Part shown: in pieces, positions 56,780-64,000 of the stretch
Layout: each line of letters opens with the position of its first letter
Numbering within the stretch: the stretch's first letter is position 1
Notes under the pieces: model-generated
Database searches by the model: none
Told to the model about the DNA's origin: nothing
What the model saw: the letters and a program-made list of their open reading frames with translations, nothing else
DNA from: Thereva unica
Lineage: Eukaryota; Arthropoda; Insecta; Diptera; Therevidae
Assembly: GCA_949987705.1 (NCBI GenBank)
Contig: OX465283.1
Span: forward strand, 89,223,313 to 89,287,312
Direction of reading: 5' to 3'
Length of the DNA: 64,000 bases
Made by a program: the position numbers and the translations under genes

Positions 56780-57790
56780 GGATGTGGGTTCGACCCTTTC
56801 GGTCCACACGATCAACTCAAGGGGGTGAAATAGGGTCAACTCAAAACCGCTGGAGCTATAAGGCTGAAATTTTGACAGTGCATCCCTATAATGACGTAGA
56901 CATCCACTTAGAAGCGATTTTTCGAAATTCATCCCCTAAGGGGCTCAAATGGGGTTTATCCAAACCGTTGGAGCTACAGGGCTAAAATTTTGACAGTGCA
57001 GCCCTATAATGGCGTGGACATCCACTATAAAGCGATTTTTCGAAATTCATCCCCTAAGGGGGTGAAATGGGGTTTCTCCAAACCGTTAAAGCTATAAGGC
57101 TGAAATTTTGACAGTGCATCCCTTTAATGACGTGGACATCCACTATTAAAGCGATTTTTCGAAATTCATCCCCTAAGGGGGTGAAATGGGGTTTACCCAA
57201 ACCGCTGGAGCTATAGGGCTGAAATTTTGACAGCGCATCCCTATAATGGCGTGGACATCCACTATAAAGCGATTTTTCGAAATTCACCCCCTAAGGGGGT
57301 GAAATAGGGTTAACCCAAACCGCTGGAGCTATAGGGCTGAAATTTTGACAGTGCATCCCTTTAATGACGTGGACATCCACTAAGAAGCGATTTTTCGAAA
57401 TTCATCCCCTAAAGGGGTGAAATGGGGTTTTCCAAACCGCTGGAGCTATAGGGCTGAAATTTTGACAGTGCATCCCTCTAATGACGTGGACATCCACTCT
57501 AAAGCGATTTTTCGAAATTCATCCCCTAAAGGGGTGAAATGGGGTTTTTACAAACCGCTGTAGCTATAGGGCTGAAATTTTGACAGTGCATCCCTTTAAT
57601 GACGTGGACATCCACTAAGAAGCGATTTTTTGAAATTAATCCCCTAAGGGGGTTAAATGGGGTAACCCAAACCGCTGAAGCTGAAGGGCTTTAATTTTGA
57701 CAGTGCATCTCTATAATGACGTGGACATTCACTAAGAATCGATTTTTCGAAATTCATCCCCTAACGGAGTGAAATGGGGTTACCAAACTA
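56780..57790 (+). repeat. ~118-bp tandem array, about nine units
   Basis: Units contain GGGGTGAAATGGGGTT, CCAAACCGCTGGAGCTATAG, GGCTGAAATTTTGACAGTGC, GACGTGGACATCCACTA and GCGATTTTTCGAAATTCATC. Start points near 56923, 57041, 57160 and 57278 give a 118-119 bp period. Short ORFs through it are artefacts. Confidence 0.92.
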
Positions 57791-58079
57791 CTAATTTAAG
57801 TAGAAATTAAACAGGGAGCCAAAAAATTCAAAAATATAAAATCAGCCGCACCAATTTATCCACCTAATAAATCATTTTTTACATAGTTGTAGTTAGAATT
57901 TCTATAGCCTGATCAACGTGCTAGGCTTTAAGCACAATATCACAATTGTTTTTATAGTGTAATTTTCAAACTACGATAGCTATTTTATTTGTTTTCAGCA
58001 AAAGACTGACCTGCCTAATTGTCATTGTAAAAAAACGGAACACCCCATTATTCAGAAGTAACTCAAATACATTAGGGTA
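57791..58079. other. AT-rich interior of the hAT-like element
   Basis: No gene or repeat recognised. Confidence 0.4.
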
Positions 58080-58658
58080 GGGGAGAGTGGGGTAATTCGG
58101 GAAGTGCGGGTAAATAGGGAAATGCATTTTTAAAGGGTTTTTAATATTTTTAAGTTGGTATTTCGTGGTGTGTGGTGTTAGTATCGACCATTAGCATTTT
58201 TTCATGAAAATTAAACGCAACTACGTGCATTATTTACTTCGTAAGGACAATTAATAAAATACGCTACTATTCAAAGTTTTTTGGCTGAGGCTTTGCGGAC
58301 ACCTAATGTAACGGTTTTTGAACCTGAAAACAAAGTAAATATGCGAAAAGTATTCGTCAGGATGTTATCTGTTAGGATGCAGGATTTTTATGTGAATAAA
58401 TCATGGTATAAGTCAGTTAATTCACTCTTTGTGTCATTTCCCGAATTACCCCACGATTTTTCAAAAAGCCGATTTTACACTTTTTTTTAAAACCGCTATA
58501 AATTATTGAAAAACATTATTATTAACAATTTCTATTATACATTACGAAAGCTAATAAACTCAACTAAAGGATGCAACGTTAAAAAATAAAGAAATAATTA
58601 TTTATTTAGTTTTTATGAGCTCTTAACAAAACTGTTCCCGTATTACCCCACTCTCCCC
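58080..58658. mobile_element. 579-bp TA-flanked MITE, GGGGAGAGTGGGGT family
   Basis: GGGGAGAGTGGGGTAAT is mirrored at the right (ATTACCCCACTCTCCCC); TA at 58078-58079 and 58659-58660. The interior aligns loosely with the 897-bp relative at 30583-31479. The 69-codon ORF at 58281 is probably chance. Confidence 0.82.
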
Positions 58659-58660
58659 TA

Positions 58661-59144
58661 CATATTTCCAATTATTGTGTGATTGTCGTTTTTATCTTGC
58701 ATTTTGACTTTATTTAAAAATTCCACGAAAAGAAATATTTCTCCATGTATTTTTTATTTTGCTTCGGTTTAGGGGTGGTTTAACCCCTTTAAAAAAGGGT
58801 TTAAAGTGAAATTTTCCAAATGTTTCAATGAATAAAAATGGAAAATAAAATTTTAATGCAAAACAATAAATGTCAATTTTTTTCAATTACAATTTTAATG
58901 CAGGGGTAGTTTCACCCCCTTAAGGGTTTAAAATAATAAATTTATGGCTGATAATACCTTTTGAACCAAATTTCAAGCAAAAAGCAAAAAAAATTTCTAA
59001 TTTTTTTTATATAAAGTTGATTTTTATAAAGGGTTGATTTTTTAAGGGTTGAAAATAATTTAGTTTTGCCTGACAGTACGCCCACAATCGTATTTGAAGC
59101 ATATACTTGAAGAAATTTTTTTTTACAATTTTTTCTATTTGTAG
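58661..59144. other. AT-rich interior of the hAT-like element
   Basis: Several AGGGGT(G/A)GTTT(C/A)A-type words recur (near 58770, 58903 and 59152), possibly decayed tandem units. No ORF supported. Confidence 0.4.
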
Positions 59145-60100
59145 CCGATTTAGGGGTGGTTTCAACCCTTTAGGATCACCCCTTATCATAAAGTTCGCGT
59201 TGATTTAGTACAAATCAACCACCTTCGCAAATAAATATTAAAAAAATTGTGTATTTCATTGCATTAGTTTTCATTACTATCGAAATAATCGCGAAAAACC
59301 CCTAAAAAGGGGTGTTTTTGCATTTTTAAGGGTGACGCCCAAGTTTTAGGACCACAGGACCCCGATTTTTGTGATCAGCGACCCCAAAAACCTTTAGGGT
59401 TCGATTTTCTTAACGGTTTGAATGGACTATTTATCTGTTTTCAGCAAAAGACTTTTATTTTTATATTTTAAAAATAAAAGTCTTCAAAGACTTTTATAGA
59501 AAAAACTGGAAAAATAAAAATCTTAGAAAGACTTTTATGCAAGACCGAAAAAAATAAAAGTCTTTTTTAACAGTTATTTTTGATTTTAAAAATAAAAGTC
59601 AATTTTAATTATTATTTCGAACAAAAAAAGAAAAAAATCTTTAATAACAATTTTAAAAGATTTAAAACAATACTAGTCAAAGATAATAGTTAAAAATAAC
59701 TTTAAATATTTTTGGTAAAATTTAACTGTTACTGTTGTTTTATATCATATAAGTTTCAAAATAATGATTATTTTCTGATTTTTTCGATATAAGTTATAAC
59801 AGTTACGATCCCTGCTTTCAACAATTCCGGCGGGATGCCATCTTTTCCAGCTGCTTTGCCATTAGCCATCGCATGAATTGCGGTTACTATTTCCGTCTAG
59901 GATAGGGTTATTTGTATTGGCATTGTGTTTAGGACATATATTTGTATTTCCAATAATTTTATGCATAAAATGTAATTTATCTTTCACTTATACATGGTTA
60001 ATTTATTAATCAAGTTTTCAATACAAGTCCTGCATGTAAATGTTATATTAACTAGTAGCCTAGTCACTTTATCCCAAAAAAAGGCTACACCTCTAAAAAA

Positions 60101-60277
60101 ATCCAATCGGATTTTCATCGGGATTCCCTTTATTTTCACAAAAGTCCATAAAGCCAACTGGTCGGCCACGGAGGGTCAAAGGTTGATTTTCGTGACCTTT
60201 GACCTTCCGTGGCCGACCAGTTGGCTTTATGGACTTTTGTGAAAATAAAGGGAATCCCGATGAAAATCCAATTGGAT
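60101..60277. repeat. 177-bp palindrome
   Basis: ATCCAATCGGATTTTCATCG is mirrored near 60277, with arms of about 85 bp around GTTGATTTTCGTGACC. The ORFs read on both strands are the same sequence. Confidence 0.88.
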
Positions 60278-60654
60278 TTTTTTTGGAGGTTTATATGTAA
60301 AATGCAGAATAGTAGGGTTACCATGTTCCATTGCGTATGGTCCTTGTCGGGCCCGCCGTGTCTCAATTCGATGTCTAAGGATTTAACCATTGAATCTGAA
60401 CGTTGATGACGTCGACCAATTTTCGTTATTTTCCTCTGAGTTGAGTGTTAATGAAGATGACAATATTATAGAAGTGGAAATAGAAGAGATAGAGAGATAA
60501 TCTACAAAATTATATAATAACGTTGAACCTATGGACTGGGCCTACTGGGGATACCGTGTAAAAACGCTGCTGCTTGATGGGTGGTGCGGAAACGAATGCA
60601 GCGCGATGCCCGAGTTTTATGTATCTGCCCATATTTAGAAAACTTGGTTCTACG
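60278..60654. other. No gene recognised
   Basis: A stretch with acidic codons near 60390-60500 (GATGACGTCGACC) resembles the tail of a decayed ORF, but no frame is long enough to support. Confidence 0.3.
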
Positions 60655-61556
60655 CACTGACATATAGTAATGGACTGCTAAATGAACAAAATCCCATACA
60701 AAAAAGTGGCACCAAAAAGTATTGCTGCCTCACTCCCACGTTAAATTCCAATGAACTTTAATCGTCAGCGCATGTCAGCGATGTAAACATAATTAGAGCA
60801 AAATAGACAGGTATACTTTTCGTCACTGACATATAGTATTGGACTGCTAAATGAGCAAAATCCCATACAAAAAAAATGGCACCAAAAACTATTCCTGACT
60901 CGCTCCCACGTTAAATCCCAATGAACTGTAATCGTCAGCGCATGTCAGCGATATAAACATAATTAGAAAAAATAGGTATAGTTTTCGTCTTCTGTCTCAC
61001 TTTTGAGCTATTTTGAAAACTTCGTTAAACAGGGGAAATAACCGTCACGGTTTTGGAATAAATGCATTTATTTAATGAAAAAACTGCGAATAAATAAAAA
61101 TGTGTGATGGAAATTTGTTTCCGTTAATTATAACAAACATCTTATCACTTATTTTCTCCTAAATTCGAAGAAATTTTTTTTGTTTGCATGAAAAAGGTTT
61201 TCTATTTCTGGAGAAAAATGGTGCCATTCAGCATTGTCAATCAGCAGTCCATTACTATATGTCAGTGACTTTTCGTTCTTCTGTCTCACTCTTGAGCTAT
61301 TTGGAAAAGTTCGTTAAACAGGGGAAATAACCGTCACAGTTTTGAGATAAATACATTTATATAATGGAAAAACTGCTGGCAAATAAAAATGAGTGATGGA
61401 AATATATTTCTAGTAATTATTACAGACATTTTATCACTTATTTCTTCTTAAATTCGAAGAAATTTTTGTTGTTTAGGTAAAAAAGGTTTTCTATATCTGC
61501 AGAAAAATGGTGCCATTCAGCATTGTCAATCAGCAGTCCATTCCTATATGTCAGTG
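60655..61556. mobile_element. CACTGAC-family element, GTTCTACG duplication, interrupted
   Basis: CACTGACATATAGTAATGG to CTATATGTCAGTG; GTTCTACG at 60647-60654 and 61557-61564. Another family member (60824-61267) is inserted inside. Confidence 0.85.
60824..61267. mobile_element. CACTGAC-family element inserted into its own family
   Basis: CACTGACATATAGTATTGG to CTATATGTCAGTG, 444 bp. ACTTTTCGT is present at 60815-60823 and 61268-61276; the uninterrupted relative at 53165-53180 has CTTTTCGTTCTTCTG once. Confidence 0.88.
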
Positions 61557-61792
61557 GTTCTACGTAAATTTTTTATAGGACATCTCAAGAACAAACTTTT
61601 CATAAATCCGATAATTTTCGAGATATTTGATTTTCGTGACGTTGACCCTCCGTAACTTAGTGGCCCGCCAGTTGGCTTTAGGGATACATATTTGGGAAAT
61701 TATTTGTGACTCCAAAATAAAGATAATCCCGCTGGAAAATTTCCAGTTGGATTTTTTAGAGGCTCATGAATAAAGTAATAAAGTGACTGGGC

Positions 61793-62121
61793 TATAGTGA
61801 AATTTCATTGGAGGCTTTCCAAAACCACACAGATCACTAATCTAAATCAGAATTGACAAATTCCTGTTCCCTTGTCCCTACATTAATAGTGGAAGCTGCA
61901 TGCCTCGTGTACATATAAACTTATATATTTGATGGAATTAGTTCCAATAGTTTTACCTAAATTATATTCGATAGTGCGGATTATTTTTCATAAGAATTGA
62001 CGCTCATGGTGTTATAGGTTGTAACGCAGTTATGTACATTTACCAATACATATTGAAACGATCAACGATTACTTCTGTTTTGTATCTGTTTGATCTGCTT
62101 ATTATACGCTTTATATTAGCT
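61793..62121. other. Intergenic, nothing recognised
   Basis: AT-rich DNA, possibly including the 3' untranslated end of the LINE fragment that follows on the minus strand. Confidence 0.35.
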
Positions 62122-62610
62122 TCACCTGTATGTTGTATGTGTTTGTAGTATGTAAACAAATCTTGCAACTTGATTTTGACTCACTTCCATATAACCGATC
62201 AACTTCAAATTTTGTACATATGTATTTTTTTCCTGTGAGGTATTGGGCCCAAAGGTCCAAAGGCCTATTGTAATACAGCCCCTATACCTCATATTTGTAG
62301 GCCAGACCGCTTGAACAAGCTCAGCAGTCTGCCTAGTGGTTAGACTTGAGTGTTCGAGTAGGGACTTCTCAAACAAAGAGATGCTGCTCCTCGCTATTGC
62401 GGGGCACTCACAGAGAATGTGGAGGGCAGACTCATCCTCTTCCATGCAAAGCCTACATGTAGGGTCTTCCGCCCTTCCTATCCTCCATAAGTGGTAATTT
62501 AGTGCGCAGTGTCCGGTAATCAAGCCAACAATTGTCCTGACATCACTCCTGCTGCGCCGTAACAATTCCTTGGCCGTCCAGCGTTCAGTATGTTTCATCA
62601 AAGTTCGATC
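62122..62610 (-). pseudogene. C-terminal end of an R1/I-group LINE ORF2
   Basis: The minus strand reads LMKHTERWTAKELLRRSRSD, VGLITGHCALNYHLWRIGRA, then CRLCMEEDESALHILCECPA, the zinc-binding C-terminus of RNase H-bearing LINEs, and runs to a stop at 62122. It is a different element from the one at 11511. The frame upstream of about 62600 belongs to the plus-strand LINE instead. Confidence 0.75.
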
Positions 62611-64000
62611 GGCCAGAGCTCTTTGCAGCAAGCTGGAAGGTGCCCCAATAGCCGGCTCTGGACCAATGAATGAAGAGCTGTGGAGTAGAACAAAGGGCGC
62701 AATATCGACGGCTGCGGAAACGAGCATCGGTTATGTCCAAAGAAACCAGCAACACTGGATCTCGGACACAACCTGGCAAAAAATAGAACGCAGGAGAGCC
62801 CTAAAAAATAAAGTAAACTCTACAAGCGACCCTGAAAGACGTTACCAACTGGAAAGGGAATACTCCCAATTACACCGGGAGGTAAAGAGAAGTGTCCGGC
62901 GTGATAAAAAGCAGCAGATAAATGAGCTCGCAGAAAAAGCGGAAAACGCGGCAAACACAGGCAACAGTAAGGTGCTGTACCAAATTACTAAACAGCTCAC
63001 GGAAAGCACTCTACTAAAAAGCATGCCGTTAAGAGTGCGGATGGAAGGCTGCTGTGCAGCGACGAGGAGCAGCTCCAAAGATGGAGAGATTACTTCTTTG
63101 CCGCCCTGAATGGTTCATTTACACAGGAACCTCAGGAAACCAGCAACAATGCACAGCCAATTCGAATCACCACCCGGGCCCCATCCAAGACGGAAATAGT
63201 AACCGCAATTCATGCGATGGCCAATGGTAAAGCAGCTGGGAAAGATGGCATCCCGCCAGAATTGTTGAAAGCCGACTCAAGCCTCATAGCAGATGCGCTT
63301 CAGCCAATCCTACAAATAGCATGGAACACCTGTACCTTTCCGGAGGATTGGACGGAAGGTATCATAGTCAAAATACCAAAAAAGGGGGACCTAACAATAT
63401 GGGACAGCTGGAGAGGCATCTGTTTACTATCTACTGTGGGCAAAATGTTGTCCCATATATTACTATCTAGGATAAGTGAGGCAGTAGACCGAACGCTTAG
63501 GAGGCAGCAGGCCGGATTCAGGAAGGGCCGCTCATGTATTGATCATATCAACACCTTACGAATAATAGTGGAGCAGTCTACTGAATTCCGATCCCCCCTT
63601 TATCTTGCTTTCGTAGATTATGAGAAAGCGTTCGACTCGGTCAATAGGAGCTTTATATGGCAGGCACTACGGTGACGTGGACTGCCTGATAAAATAATAG
63701 AATTGATTAAAGCCCTATATAATAATTCCAAATGCAGAGTTCTCCATAATGGAAAATTATCCGACAGCTTCGAGGTGAGCTCAGGAGTACGACAAGGATG
63801 CCTACTCTCGCCTTTACTATTTCTTATAGTAATAAATGACATCCTTGTCGGCGCTCTAGATAGTAGAACAGGCGGCATACAATGGGGTTTGTTAGACTGC
63901 CTTAAGGATCTCGACTACGCAGATGATATCTGTTTGCTGGCCCACAGACACCAGGACCTCAAAAACATGATTAACAATTTGGCAACAGAAAGTAGACCAG
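62600..64000 (+). pseudogene. RTE-like LINE, linker and RT, runs off the window
   Basis: After a truncated 5' end, the linker reads WSRTKGAISTAAETSIGYVQ and a Lys/Glu-rich helix (about 62800-62990). A frame change occurs near 63050-63110. RT follows in 63217-63675: NGKAAGKDGIPPELLKADSS, GIIVKIPKKGDLTIW, RRQQAGFRKGRSCIDHI and LAFVDYEKAFDSVNR. A TGA at 63673-63675 interrupts after IWQALR. Beyond it the frame reads SSGVRQGCLLSPLLFLIVIN and an intact DLDYADDICLL active site near 63910. This is the best copy of the family seen at 25080, 29240 and 54030-59925. Confidence 0.85.

Larger units (their letters stand above)
56030..59814. mobile_element. 3.8-kb hAT-like element with long inverted arms
   Basis: CAGGGATCGTAA at the left and TTACGATCCCTG at the right; CTTTCAAC duplicated at 56022-56029 and 59815-59822. 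The 8-bp duplication and CAGGG start fit hAT. Inverted arms of roughly 650-700 bp (56160-56775 and 59145-59760) match closely, including GGGGTCGCTGATCACAAAAA-type sequence. Between them lie a ~118-bp tandem array, a MITE and AT-rich DNA. No transposase. Confidence 0.82.
55659..59925 (-). pseudogene. RTE-like LINE, RT N-terminal part, split by hAT-like element
   Basis: The minus strand reads NGKAAGKDGIPPELL in 59815-59900, is interrupted by the element at 56030-59814, and resumes KADSSLIADALQPILEIAWN, GIIVKIPKKGDLTI, RGICLLSTVGKILSHILLSR and YLAFVDNE to about 55670. The frame is open across the right piece. It ends exactly where the fragment at 54739-55658 would begin, in opposite orientation, so a small inversion is likely. 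Confidence 0.8.
60058..61792. mobile_element. TA-flanked element enclosing two CACTGAC copies
   Basis: GCCTAGTCACTTTAT at the left and ATAAAGTGACTGGGC at the right (with a small gap) are near inverses; TA is on both sides. The right subterminal DNA (61637-61760) resembles the arms of the palindrome at 60101-60277. The CACTGAC-family pair at 60655-61556 is inserted in it. Confidence 0.6.

Noticed and set aside
56790..56815. GGGTTCGACCC as part of a tRNA gene
   Set aside because: No A box, no cloverleaf and no CCA-type end could be fitted around it.

Overview
This 64-kb window looks like repeat-dense chromatin from an insect, most likely a fly (Diptera). That assignment is an inference. It rests on the mix of LINEs, BEL/Pao, piggyBac-like and Harbinger-like elements, on AT-rich DNA with short introns, and on host gene fragments whose exons resemble insect MBOAT7 (farjavit), NAA80 and POLR3C. 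I see no rRNA, tRNA, CRISPR array or complete host gene. Most of the sequence is transposons inserted into transposons, and many target-site duplications (TSDs) can still be read.

Region by region. 1-10.2 kb: a 9-bp-unit minisatellite runs into a Helentron-like endonuclease remnant. Next come an intact 980-codon LINE EN-RT ORF, a second endonuclease remnant on the other strand, a MITE with long inverted ends, and a tandem pair of TTAA-flanked MITEs, one of which carries a palindrome. 10.25-23.7 kb: a decayed BEL/Pao retrotransposon interrupted by four smaller elements. One of these was itself split by a full-length, open LOA/R1-like LINE (11511-17084) with a 13-bp TSD. 24.45-35.4 kb: an 11-kb composite bounded by hAT-type ends and an 8-bp TSD. 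It has subterminal iterons, inverted blocks of a ~128-bp satellite, LINE fragments, nested MITEs and a 1.5-kb palindrome. 35.5-40.3 kb: a degraded LINE, a MADF-like remnant and a short satellite.

40.3-50.6 kb is the most interesting part. Several elements are bracketed one inside another. The innermost large one (42179-48180, perfect 8-bp TSD) carries 5' exons of an MBOAT7-like gene and most of an NAA80-like gene. The 5' half of a POLR3C-like gene lies just beyond it, with five exons whose splice sites and phases still fit. This looks like transposon capture of host gene fragments, or a host locus overrun by transposons; the nested brackets favour capture for the first two genes.

50.9-64 kb: nested 3-bp-TSD MITEs, a family with CACTGAC termini that has inserted into itself, scrambled RTE-like LINE fragments, a 3.8-kb hAT-like element holding a ~118-bp satellite, and an RTE-like LINE that runs off the window end.

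The genes do not form a pathway. The main functions encoded are retrotransposition (endonuclease, reverse transcriptase, RNase H, gag-like proteins). Of these, only the LINE ORFs at 2395-5337 and at 11606-16808 are open throughout. All family names come from motif reading without database searches.
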